From Pseudomonas kielensis (GTDB lineage: Bacteria; Pseudomonadota; Gammaproteobacteria; Pseudomonadales; Pseudomonadaceae), in assembly GCF_014236655.1 (NCBI RefSeq), contig NZ_JACMYG010000038.1, positions 1-43,729 on the forward strand: 43,729 bases of DNA. Reading direction: 5' to 3'. The first letter of the stretch is position 1; every line of letters starts with the position of its first letter. A model generated the notes under the pieces. It saw only the letters and a list, made by a program, of their open reading frames with translations. It was not told where the DNA came from and ran no database searches. Positions 37,184 through 43,729 of this stretch are shown in pieces. Both the position numbers and the translations under genes were made by a program.

Positions 37184-40030
37184 TTAACCCGCCACCAGCA
37201 CCCGGATCGCTTCCAGGCGCAGCGCGGCTTTGTCGAGCATAGCCAGGCCTTGCTCGCGCTGGTGGCGCAGGGCAACCAGTTCGCTGTCACGTACCGTCGG
37301 GTTGACGGCTTGCAGGGCGGTCAGGCGCGCCAGTTCTTCATCGGTGTCGGCTGCCAGGCGGCGTTGAGCTTCGGCTACTCGTTCAGCGTGGCGCGGGGTG
37401 ATCTTCTCTTCGCCGGCGTTGATGCGCGGTGTCAGTTGATCACGCTGGGCCTGGATGAACTTGTTGGCGCTGGCGCGGGGCACGCTTTCGAGCTGGTCGT
37501 TGAGGGTCTCGAACGACACCCGGCTCGACAGGTCGTTGCCGTTGGTGTCCAGCAGGCAGCGCAGGGCTGCCGGCGGCAGGTAGCGGCCCAGTTGCAGCGA
37601 GCGTGGGGCGACCACTTCGCTGACGTAGAGCAGTTCCAGCAACACGGTACCGGGCTTGAGCGCCTTGTTCTTGATCAGCGCGACCGCGGTGTTGCCCATC
37701 GAGCCGGACAGCACCAGGTCCATGCCACCCTGGACCATCGGGTGCTCCCAGGTGATGAACTGCATGTCCTCACGGGACAGCGCCTGGTTGCGATCGTAGG
37801 TAATGGTCACGCCTTCGTCGTCGCCCAGCGGGAAGCTGGCGTCGAGCATTTTTTCGCTCGGCTTGAGGATCAGGGCGTTTTCCGAATGGTCTTCGCTGTC
37901 GATGCCGAAGGCGTCGAACAGGGTTTCCATGTAGATCGGCAGGGCGAACTGATCGTCCTGCTCAAGGATTGCTTCCACCAGGGCATCGCCTTCGCCAGCC
38001 CCGCCGGAGTTGAGTTCCAACAAGCGGTCGCGACCGCTGTGCAGCTCGGCTTCCAGGGCTTCGCGGGTGCCGCGGGCTTCGTCGATCAGCGCTTGCCACT
38101 CGCCGTCATCGGCTTCTTCCAGCAACGGCAGCAGGCGTGGGCCGAACTGGTGCTGCAGGGCGTTGCCGGTCGGGCAGGTGTTGAGGAACGCGTTCAGCGC
38201 TTCGTGGTACCACTGGAACAGGCGCTCTTGCGGGCTGGTTTCCAGGTACGGCACGTGCAGCTCGATGACATGCTTCTGGCCGATCCGGTCCAGACGGCCG
38301 ATGCGCTGTTCCAGCAGGTCCGGGTGGGACGGCAGGTCGAACAGCACCAGGTGGTGGGAGAACTGGAAGTTGCGACCTTCACTGCCGATTTCCGAGCAGA
38401 TCAGTACCTGGGCGCCGAACTCTTCATCAGCAAAGTAGGCCGCTGCGCGGTCACGCTCAAGGATGTTCATGCCTTCATGGAACACCGTGGCCGGGATGCC
38501 GGAGCGCACGCGCAGGGCGTCTTCCAGGTCCATCGCGGTTTCGGCGTGGGCACAGATCACCAGGACCTTGGTGCGCTTGAGCATCTTGAGCTGGTCGATC
38601 AGCCATTCCACGCGTGGGTCGAACTTCCACCAGCGCTGGTCTTCGTCGGCGTCCGGCTGGGCCTGGAAGCTGACTTCCGGGTACAGCTCGGCGTGATCGC
38701 CCAGCGGCAGTTCGAGGTATTCGTCCGGGCACGGCAGCGGGTATGGGTGCAGCTTGCGCTCAGGGAAACCCTGCACGGCGGCGCGGGTGTTGCGGAACAA
38801 CACGCGGCCAGTGCCGTGGCGATCCAGCAATTCGCGGACCAGGCGGGCGCTGGCTTCGATGTCGCCATCGTTGACCGCGGTCAGCAGGGCTTCGCCCTCG
38901 TCGCCGAGGAAGCCCTGGATGGTCTTGTGGGCGGCAGGGGACAACCGGCCCTGGTCCATCAGTTCCTGAACGGCTTCGGCTACCGGGCGATAGTTCTCGC
39001 TCTCGGCGCGGAAGGCCTTGAGGTCATGGAAACGGTTCGGATCAAGCAGGCGCAGACGGGCGAAGTGGCTGTCCTGGCCCAGTTGTTCCGGGGTGGCGGT
39101 CAGCAGCAGGACGCCGGGAATGGTCTCGGCGAGTTGCTCGACCAGCGAGTACTCGGGGCTGATCTGGTCTTCGTGCCACACCAGGTGGTGAGCTTCGTCG
39201 ACCACCAGCAGGTCCCAGCCCGCAGCGAACAGGGCGTCCTGGGCTTTCTCGTCGTCGACCAGCCACTCCAGGGCTACCAGCGCGAGCTGGGTGTCTTCGA
39301 ACGGGTTACTGGCATCGCTTTCGATAAAGCGCTCTTCGTCGAACAGCGCAACCTGCAGGTTGAAGCGCCGGCGCATTTCCACCAGCCATTGATGCTGGAG
39401 GTTTTCCGGCACCAGGATCAGCACGCGGTTGGCACGACCGGAGAGCAGTTGGCGATGGATCACCAGGCCAGCTTCGATGGTTTTACCCAAGCCCACTTCG
39501 TCCGCCAGCAGAACCCGCGGCGCGATTCGGTCGGCCACTTCACGGGCAATGTGCAACTGGTGAGCGATCGGTTGTGCGCGCACGCCACCCAGGCCCCAGA
39601 GCGAGGACTGCAATTGACGGCTGGTGTGCTCCAGCGTGTGGTAACGCAGCGAGAACCAGGCCAGCGGGTCGATCTGGCCGGCGAACAAACGGTCGCTGGC
39701 CAGGCGGAACTGGATGAAGTTCGACAGCTGGGTTTCCGGCAGGGTGACCGACTCGTTCTCTGCGTTGAGCCCGTGGTAGACCAGCAGGCCGTCGACGTCG
39801 TCGACTTCGCGCACGGTCATTTTCCAGCCTTCGAAGTGCGTAATGGTGTCGCCCGGCGAAAACCTCACGCGGGTGAGGGGCGCACTCCGTAGCGCATACT
39901 GGCGGGTGTCGCCAGTGGCCGGGTAGAGCACGGTCAGCAAGCGACCGTCCTGTGCCAGAACGGTGCCTAAACCTAGCTCTGCTTCGCTGTCACTAATCCA
40001 GCGTTGCCCCGGTTGATACTGCTGCGCCAT
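37184..40030 (-). CDS. rapA: RNA polymerase-associated ATPase RapA (HepA)
   Basis: A 948-residue Swi2/Snf2-type ATPase that binds core RNA polymerase and frees it from stalled post-termination complexes, aiding recycling. N-terminal Tudor-like KOW regions (about 1-110) are followed by Walker A ADEVGLGKT (176-184), the DEAH box (VVDEAHHLVW, about 283), and helicase motifs V-VI (ICSEIGSEGRNFQFS; QRIGRLDRIGQKH). The C-terminal RapA-specific region is complete. Length compares with E. coli RapA (968). The ATG at 40030 has GGGAG upstream and a sigma-70-like promoter at 40063-40092. It is divergent from the 113-aa gene. Confidence 0.97.
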   Translation of the reverse strand: MAQQYQPGQRWISDSEAELGLGTVLAQDGRLLTVLYPATGDTRQYALRSAPLTRVRFSPGDTITHFEGWKMTVREVDDVDGLLVYHGLNAENESVTLPETQLSNFIQFRLASDRLFAGQIDPLAWFSLRYHTLEHTSRQLQSSLWGLGGVRAQPIAHQLHIAREVADRIAPRVLLADEVGLGKTIEAGLVIHRQLLSGRANRVLILVPENLQHQWLVEMRRRFNLQVALFDEERFIESDASNPFEDTQLALVALEWLVDDEKAQDALFAAGWDLLVVDEAHHLVWHEDQISPEYSLVEQLAETIPGVLLLTATPEQLGQDSHFARLRLLDPNRFHDLKAFRAESENYRPVAEAVQELMDQGRLSPAAHKTIQGFLGDEGEALLTAVNDGDIEASARLVRELLDRHGTGRVLFRNTRAAVQGFPERKLHPYPLPCPDEYLELPLGDHAELYPEVSFQAQPDADEDQRWWKFDPRVEWLIDQLKMLKRTKVLVICAHAETAMDLEDALRVRSGIPATVFHEGMNILERDRAAAYFADEEFGAQVLICSEIGSEGRNFQFSHHLVLFDLPSHPDLLEQRIGRLDRIGQKHVIELHVPYLETSPQERLFQWYHEALNAFLNTCPTGNALQHQFGPRLLPLLEEADDGEWQALIDEARGTREALEAELHSGRDRLLELNSGGAGEGDALVEAILEQDDQFALPIYMETLFDAFGIDSEDHSENALILKPSEKMLDASFPLGDDEGVTITYDRNQALSREDMQFITWEHPMVQGGMDLVLSGSMGNTAVALIKNKALKPGTVLLELLYVSEVVAPRSLQLGRYLPPAALRCLLDTNGNDLSSRVSFETLNDQLESVPRASANKFIQAQRDQLTPRINAGEEKITPRHAERVAEAQRRLAADTDEELARLTALQAVNPTVRDSELVALRHQREQGLAMLDKAALRLEAIRVLVAG

Positions 40031-40062
40031 GCTGCCTGACTCCCGCCTTGAAAAAGCCGACT

Positions 40063-40092
40063 ATCTTAACGGATCGCTGCCTTCAGAGCCAA
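40063..40092 (-). promoter_or_regulatory. Sigma-70-like promoter of rapA
   Basis: On the reverse strand: TTGGCT (complement of 40087-40092), 18-base spacer, TAAGAT (complement of 40063-40068). Transcription would start near 40056, about 26 bases before the rapA ATG. Confidence 0.6.
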
Positions 40093-40186
40093 AGGACTCT
40101 CATAAAAACTACTAGTCTTACGGTAGCGCATCGAGCCGATTGGCGATTGGGAGTGTCAACTGGCTCACAAGTTTACGACCGATGGC

Positions 40187-40213
40187 TCAAGTCACTGGTC
40201 AAACAGCCGACAG
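40187..40213 (+). promoter_or_regulatory. FliA (sigma-28)-like promoter of the 113-aa gene
   Basis: TCAAG (40187-40191), 14 bases, GCCGACAG (40206-40213). Flagellar sigma-28 promoters follow TCAAG/TAAAG-N14-GCCGATAA; the -35 core and spacing match exactly and the -10 element in six of eight positions. Transcription would start close to 40220, about 17 bases before the ATG at 40237, just ahead of its AGGAG. Confidence 0.5.
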
Positions 40214-40236
40214 CCTGCCGACAGGAGACCCTTATC

Positions 40237-40578
40237 ATGCTGCCACCCATGCTCCCCTTGAGCGCTGTGCCGATTACCTCCCAGCAGGACCCGGTCCGGC
40301 CGCGCCCGGACATTATGCCGGTGGCGCCGGTGCAGCCCAGCTCCAGCGACAGCACGATCGACCTGCAGCAGCGCGATCCCGAGGAAGCGGCGATGGGGCT
40401 GCGCGAACAGCAGCGGCGTCAGATGGCCCGCGATAAACGCCGCCGCGAAGCTGACGACGATCCGCAAGCGCCCCTGGCGGTGCCGGGCGACGAGTTGAAT
40501 GCCGATAACACTGTGCCCGTGGTGGCGGTGATGGACGATCAGCCGCGCCAGGGGTTGTGGGTCGATATCGAGGTTTGA
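40237..40578 (+). CDS. Small proline/charged-rich protein of unknown function
   Basis: A 113-residue protein without a signal peptide or membrane helix. Residues 1-35 are Pro-rich (MLPPMLPLSAVPITSQQDP; MPVAPVQPSSS), the centre (48-75) is a highly charged helix (DPEEAAMGLREQQRRQMARD, then KRRREADDD), and the C-terminus (VVAVMDDQPRQGLWVDIEV) is conserved-looking. I do not recognise a defined domain; similar proteins sit beside hepA/rapA in Pseudomonas and are sometimes misnamed aspartate-semialdehyde dehydrogenase. The ATG at 40237 has ACAGGAGACC 8 bases upstream; an in-frame earlier ATG reads through the promoter region. A FliA-like promoter lies just upstream, hinting at flagellar-regulon control. 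Confidence 0.75.
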   Translation: MLPPMLPLSAVPITSQQDPVRPRPDIMPVAPVQPSSSDSTIDLQQRDPEEAAMGLREQQRRQMARDKRRREADDDPQAPLAVPGDELNADNTVPVVAVMDDQPRQGLWVDIEV

Positions 40579-40717
40579 ACGGCGAGCCGCCTTTGTGGTG
40601 TCGCCGGTGACTGGTCTTCGTTGGCCAGAGGCCGCATTATTGCTCAACCTTGAGCGGGCAGGGTGACGTGGGTCGCTGTGCCGCGCCTGTATTGAACTGG
40701 AAGACGTAAGCCACGCC

Positions 40718-40879
40718 ATGAGCCAAGACGACAAGCTGATCGATCTCAACACCGAGCGCGCCAAGCGTGTGCATGACCTCAATGAAAAGCGCCTGAACGA
40801 AGTGCGCCAGGCATTCGAGCAGGCCATGCCGCTGGGTAAAGCGAAGAAAAAGCCGAAGAACAAGCCGAAAAAGCGTTGA
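40718..40879 (+). CDS. 53-aa charged, lysine-rich small protein
   Basis: A 53-residue ORF: MSQDDKLIDLNTERAKRVHD, then an amphipathic charged helix (NEKRLNEVRQAFEQAM) and a basic tail (GKAKKKPKNKPKKR). There is no signal peptide. Codon use is strongly typical of Pseudomonas (CTG, GCC, AAG/CGC), and the ribosome site GGAAG lies about 18 bases before, with TAAGCC nearer; this is weak. The C-terminal Lys/Pro tail suggests nucleic-acid or ribosome contact, which is an inference. It lies 139 bases after the 113-aa gene. It is a likely conserved small protein of unknown function. Confidence 0.7.
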   Translation: MSQDDKLIDLNTERAKRVHDLNEKRLNEVRQAFEQAMPLGKAKKKPKNKPKKR

Positions 40880-41023
40880 ACCCCCCTGCATCTGTTGATG
40901 CAGGTCAGTTATTTCCCCTCCTTTACGCCCTGTCGTGGGCGACATTGATCCCGGTCAATTTTCTCCTGTGCCTGATTGGTTAACTTAGACCCATCGCAAC
41001 GAAGCAAGCACGGGAGGCTAGTC

Positions 41024-41140
41024 ATGTTTTTCGACAATGTGGTGATCGCCGGAGTGCTGACTGTCAGCCTCATGATTCTGTTTTTCGCTGGGTTTGGATT
41101 TTTTATCTGGAAAGACTCGCATAAGCGCAAGAAGCCTTAG
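41024..41140 (+). CDS. 38-aa single-helix membrane protein
   Basis: A 38-residue ORF: a short acidic N-terminus (MFFDN), one hydrophobic helix (residues 6-29, VVIAGVLTVSLMILFFAGFG then FFIW), and a basic tail (KDSHKRKKP). The positive-inside rule places the C-terminus in the cytoplasm. GGGAGG lies 6 bases before the ATG, an excellent ribosome site, and a very strong UUCG-loop terminator follows 35 bases after the stop, so it looks like a small monocistronic gene. Small membrane proteins of this kind often bind and regulate a transporter or sensor; the convergent gene is pitA. Function is unknown. Confidence 0.75.
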   Translation: MFFDNVVIAGVLTVSLMILFFAGFGFFIWKDSHKRKKP

Positions 41141-41174
41141 GTCTTTCTGGGAGCACGAGCACGCAAGGCATTTT

Positions 41175-41200
41175 GGGCAACTTCGGTTGCCCTTTTTTTT
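41175..41200 (+). terminator. UUCG-tetraloop intrinsic terminator after the 38-aa gene
   Basis: GGGCAAC (41175-41181), loop TTCG, GTTGCCC (41186-41192), then eight T (41193-41200). A textbook intrinsic terminator on the forward strand, 34 bases after the small membrane protein stop codon. Confidence 0.95.
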
Positions 41201-41295
41201 GGCTTGGATTTTTTGGGGCGGGGGCATATCCGTTGCTGTGGTTGTTGCGGCTAATGGTTCCGCCCCCTACGTAGCTTCGATGGATTTTTCCCACT

Positions 41296-41332
41296 AAAAA
41301 AGGCGCGACCTCCAGGAGGGCGCGCCTTTTTT
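41296..41332. terminator. Bidirectional terminator at the end of pitA
   Basis: AAAAAAGGCGCG (41296-41307) and CGCGCCTTTTTT (41321-41332) form a 12-bp stem; the 13-base loop can itself pair (CCTCC with GGAGG). It lies 14 bases after the pitA stop on the reverse strand, where the A-run reads as T. Confidence 0.9.
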
Positions 41333-41346
41333 TGTGCCGCTGTGAA

Positions 41347-42822
41347 TCAGTTACCCAGGGCCTTGGAGGCCAGCCAGAACAGGCCGGCGGAGAGGGCGAC
41401 TGTGGCTGGCAGGGTCAGGACCCAGGCCAGCAGGATGGTCCTCACGGTTCCGCCTTGCAGGCCGCTTTTATTGGCAACCATGGTACCGGCGACACCCGAG
41501 GACAGAACGTGGGTGGTCGATACCGGCAGGCTGAAGATGTTCGCCATGCCGATCATGCACGCAGCGGTGATCTGAGCCGACATGCCCTGTGCGTAGGTCA
41601 TGCCTTGTTTGCCGATCTTCTCACCGATGGTCAGTACCACACGTTTCCAGCCCACCATGGTGCCCAGGCCGAGCGCCAGGGCAACGGCCAGGATCACCCA
41701 GAATGGTGCGTATTCAGTGGTGGCCGTCAGGTCTTTGCGCAGCTTGTCGAGGTCGGCCTTTTCACGGGCGTCCAGGCCAGGCAGCTTGCCGACTTTCTTC
41801 GCGGTGTCGTCCAGGCAGAGCAGGTAGCGACGTACTTCGATGCGGCTTTCATGCGGCAGCGAGTGGTAGTCGGCTACCCCCTTGAGGGTGCCCAGCAGCG
41901 CGCTGATGGTCGGTTCGGTCTGTTGCGGGTTGCAACGGAATTTCTCCGGCAGGTCTTCCTTCACGCTTTTGCCCAGGGCCAGGAACTCGCCCAGGGTGGC
42001 TTCGTTACGCTGATAGAACTGGCTCAGGTGCAAGGTCGCATCGCGAGTCCGCTCGATCTGGTAAGTGGTGCTGTTCAGGTCGAGGACGAACTGTGCCGGG
42101 ACGATACCGATCAACACCAGCATGATCAGGCCGATGCCTTTCTGGCCATCGTTGGAGCCGTGCACGAAGCTCACTGCCATCGCCGAGATCACCAGGACCA
42201 GACGGTTCCAGAACGGCGGGTGCTTCTTGTCATCGATCTTGCGACGCTGGTCCGGGGTCTTGTGCATCTTGGACAGCGGGCGCCACCATTTGAGGCCAAG
42301 CAGTACTAGGGCGGCCACCGCGAAGCCGGCCATCGGCGAGAGCACCAGCGAGGCGCCGATGTCGATAGCCTTCTGCCAGTTAACGCCGTCAACCAGTGGA
42401 ATATCGTTGATCAGGGCGTTCGCCAGGCCGACACCGAGGATCGAACCGATCAGGGTATGGGAGCTGGAGGCTGGGATACCGAAGTACCAGGTGCCCAGGT
42501 TCCAGGTGATGGCCGCCGCGAGCAGCGAGAACACCATTGCCAGCCCGTGGCCGGTGTTCACATTAATCAACAGTTCTACTGGCAGCAAATGGACAATGGC
42601 ATATGCCACACCCACACCGCCCAGCAACACGCCAAGGAAGTTGAATACACCGGAGAAGAACACCGCCAGGTGGGGCGGCATCGCCTTGGTGTAGATAACA
42701 GTGGCTACCGCGTTAGCGGTGTCATGAAAGCCGTTGATGAACTCGAAGGCGAGGACAAAGGCCAGGGCGAGCAAGAGGCTCACAAGCACCCAAGCATCTA
42801 GTCCGCTGAATAAATCGATCAT
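41347..42822 (-). CDS. pitA: Low-affinity inorganic phosphate transporter PitA
   Basis: A 491-residue PiT-family symporter (proton- or Na+-coupled uptake of metal-phosphate). The family duplication is visible: FINGFHDTANAVATVIYTKAMPP near residue 28 and FVHGSNDGQKGIGLIMLVLIG near residue 217, each a PiT signature. About ten helices surround a large hydrophilic domain (about 180-340). Length matches E. coli PitA (499). No regulator of the DUF47 (PitR) type lies next to it in this window. An extended -10 box (TGGCATAAT) lies 34 bases upstream of the ATG at 42822, and a TGACC-C-GGTCA palindrome lies in the leader (42833-42843). It ends at the bidirectional terminator. Confidence 0.95.
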   Translation of the reverse strand: MIDLFSGLDAWVLVSLLLALAFVLAFEFINGFHDTANAVATVIYTKAMPPHLAVFFSGVFNFLGVLLGGVGVAYAIVHLLPVELLINVNTGHGLAMVFSLLAAAITWNLGTWYFGIPASSSHTLIGSILGVGLANALINDIPLVDGVNWQKAIDIGASLVLSPMAGFAVAALVLLGLKWWRPLSKMHKTPDQRRKIDDKKHPPFWNRLVLVISAMAVSFVHGSNDGQKGIGLIMLVLIGIVPAQFVLDLNSTTYQIERTRDATLHLSQFYQRNEATLGEFLALGKSVKEDLPEKFRCNPQQTEPTISALLGTLKGVADYHSLPHESRIEVRRYLLCLDDTAKKVGKLPGLDAREKADLDKLRKDLTATTEYAPFWVILAVALALGLGTMVGWKRVVLTIGEKIGKQGMTYAQGMSAQITAACMIGMANIFSLPVSTTHVLSSGVAGTMVANKSGLQGGTVRTILLAWVLTLPATVALSAGLFWLASKALGN

Positions 42823-42855
42823 GAAGGTTTTCTGACCCGGTCATAAGGGGGCGCG

Positions 42856-42861
42856 ATTATG
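42856..42861 (-). promoter_or_regulatory. Extended -10 box of pitA
   Basis: Reverse strand TGG-CATAAT (complement of 42856-42864), a TGn-extended -10, 34 bases upstream of the pitA ATG. No -35 match is evident, as is usual for extended -10 promoters. I saw no Pho box here. Confidence 0.45.
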
Positions 42862-42935
42862 CCAGAAAAGATGGTTAATCGATGCATCAGGTGCCGATCG
42901 GCTACATGTTTCATTCATTTAGTTTGTAACAAGAC

Positions 42936-42965
42936 CCTAAGCCGCAGTCTGGGCGTAGGTTTTTT
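42936..42965 (+). terminator. Orphan intrinsic terminator, forward orientation
   Basis: CCTA-A-GCC (42936-42943), loop, GGC-G-TAGG (42952-42959) forms a stem with an internal A/G mismatch, followed by T6 (42960-42965). No gene ends at it on the forward strand: pitA lies to the left on the reverse strand. The surrounding gap 42823-43189 holds no convincing ORF; a second small hairpin (ACCCA...TGGGT, about 42967-42987) follows. Confidence 0.6.
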
Positions 42966-43189
42966 AACCCATTGATTTTATTGGGTGCGGTGCCGGAAAC
43001 AGGGCTTTTCGTCCCTTCGGCAAACGAGGGGTAGGGCTGTATGAAATTTCTGAGATAGGGGTCAGATTTACAGCTAATGACCTCGTCCTGGAGGCAGCGG
43101 TGGCGCGCAGCTGCCGTCAGCAAGCGCTATCACAGCGCAACCTGCCCCCGGGCAAAGGGCAGGTTCTGGGGATCACTCAAGCCTTGGCC

Positions 43190-43390
43190 CTAGGGCTCTT
43201 CGGCCTTAAGGTCTTTTTCCATCTTTTGCAGCTCTTGGCTGAAGGCCTGGTCCTGAACGCTGGCGCGCTTACGCCACGGTTTGCGTTCCGGTTCGGGTTG
43301 GGCGGCGTAGGTGGTGACTTCACCACCGTACACTTCCTTGTAACGTTGTTCCTGGCGCTCAAGTTCGGCGCGCAGTTCGTCTTTCGTCAC
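43190..43390 (-). CDS. 66-aa charged coiled-coil protein of unknown function
   Basis: A 66-residue protein with no signal peptide: an N-terminal charged helix (MTKDELRAELERQEQRYKEV), a short central loop (YGGEVTTYAAQPEPERKPWRKR) and a second acidic helix (VQDQAFSQELQKMEKDLKAEEP). The start is GTG at 43390, preceded by AGG about 7 bases upstream (AGGTAACACT). It appears to be a conserved Pseudomonas hypothetical protein near pitA. The upstream 320 bases (43391-43704) hold no gene but many hairpins, so a long leader is possible. A hairpin without a T-run (AACCTGCCC...GGGCAGGTT, 43139-43165) follows the stop codon. Confidence 0.75.
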   Translation of the reverse strand: MTKDELRAELERQEQRYKEVYGGEVTTYAAQPEPERKPWRKRASVQDQAFSQELQKMEKDLKAEEP

Positions 43391-43472
43391 AGTGTTACCT
43401 AATTAAGTTGAAATAAACTCTGGTGAAACGCACTACACGGGGTCTGTTGATCGCTGGCGTCATCATGCAAGT

Positions 43473-43662
43473 AGCCACAGGCTGCTTGAGTCATGAGCGC
43501 ACTGCGCTGACAGCACCGTTGTTGCAGGCGGCCACAGCACCAGAGAAGAATCACTGATGTAGCATCAGTCTTCTTGTTTCCTGCAAGCGCATGGGCCGGG
43601 CATTCGAGATGCGTGTCTAGCGCTTGCCAGCAGGCAGCGGGGCCAAAGCCTTGCGCTGCCTG
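43473..43662. other. Hairpin-dense non-coding segment, possible structured RNA
   Basis: At least five perfect inverted repeats occur in 190 bases: AGCC-ACA-GGCT (43473-43483), AGCGC-ACT-GCGCT (43496-43508), ACTGATG-TAG-CATCAGT (43553-43569, extended by AGAAG/CTTCT), GCAAGCGC...GCGCTTGC (43583-43627) and CAGGCAGCG...CGCTGCCTG (43631-43662). TGCAGG (43523-43528) and CCTGCA (43580-43585) can also pair, as an alternative to the fourth stem. A TATAAT -10 on the reverse strand (complement of 43711-43716) lies just to the right, so a leftward transcript could start near 43705. No long ORF is present in 43391-43729. Confidence 0.4.
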
Positions 43663-43729
43663 GGTGATTGGATCCGTTGTCGAGGAGATACGGAGGGCAT
43701 CACTGTGGCCATTATAGCGTTCAATCGAG

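Noticed and set aside
37061..39892. 943-aa forward ORF opposite rapA
   Set aside because: Antisense shadow of rapA; product composition (Gln/Val/His-rich) is typical of such shadows, and it starts inside the MFS gene.
41201..41295. Possible small RNA between the two terminators at the end of pitA
   Set aside because: A GGGGCGG/CCGCCCC pair exists, but there is no visible promoter; too little evidence.
42833..42843. TGACC-C-GGTCA in the pitA leader as a Pho box
   Set aside because: Pho boxes are direct repeats of CTGTCAT with 4-base spacing; this is a short inverted repeat with a one-base centre.
42911..43123. 70-aa reverse ORF in the gap beside pitA
   Set aside because: No ribosome site, no plausible composition, and it runs across the orphan terminator hairpin.
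43705..43729. Possible start of a rightward gene (GTG after GGAGGG)
   Set aside because: Only eight codons are inside the window; the spacing is good but the same bases form the reverse-strand TATAAT box. It cannot be judged from this sequence.

Overview
This window looks like a stretch of core chromosome from a Pseudomonas of the P. fluorescens group. The evidence is high GC, very short intergenic gaps, REP-type palindromes typical of that group, and a gene order that I recall, from memory and without a search, as close to two P. aeruginosa PAO1 blocks: quiP to pdxH (about PA1032-PA1049) and braGFEDC plus a DUF2288 gene (about PA1070-PA1075). I see no rRNA, tRNA, CRISPR array, intact insertion sequence or prophage.

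Layout. 1-1699: end of a polar amino-acid ABC transporter operon (binding protein and two permeases, the second cut by the window edge). 1940-6906: the acyl-homoserine-lactone acylase-like quiP, an isochorismatase-fold protein lacking the usual nucleophile Cys, and a leftward run of small genes including two SEC-C zinc-motif proteins and an LEA-type lipoprotein. 7097-19172: an envelope-rich block with two tandem OmpA-type lipoproteins, a DUF1145 membrane protein overlapping a collagen-like secreted protein, a CopD-like membrane protein divergent from dinG, a secreted glycoside hydrolase, a class-C beta-lactamase-fold esterase, a third OmpA-type lipoprotein with an unusual tail, pdxH, and a glycine-zipper lipoprotein. 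19247-26389: nhaA, a cysteine-synthase-like PLP enzyme, an FAD oxidoreductase, small envelope proteins, and a divergent SDR/LysR pair. 26449-31450: the complete branched-chain amino-acid ABC transporter livKHMGF. 31797-37095: DUF2288, a beta-hydroxyacid dehydrogenase, a MHYT-GGDEF-EAL protein and a spinster-like MFS transporter. 37184-43390: rapA, three small proteins (two very short, 53 and 38 aa), the phosphate transporter pitA and a 66-aa coiled-coil protein.

Control signals. Both ABC operons have a strong intrinsic terminator directly after the binding-protein gene, which would give excess binding protein over membrane parts. A good LexA box (CTG-N10-CAG) lies between the CopD-like gene and dinG. 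A sigma-28 (FliA)-like promoter precedes a 113-aa protein of unknown function. A perfect 16-bp palindrome overlaps the likely livK promoter.

I found no clearly new multi-gene system. The best candidates for undescribed biology are non-coding: a hairpin-dense segment at 43473-43662, and an orphan intrinsic terminator at 42936-42965 with no gene ending at it. Next are unusual protein architectures: the OmpA lipoprotein with WWxF repeats and a histone-like tail, and the collagen-like protein.
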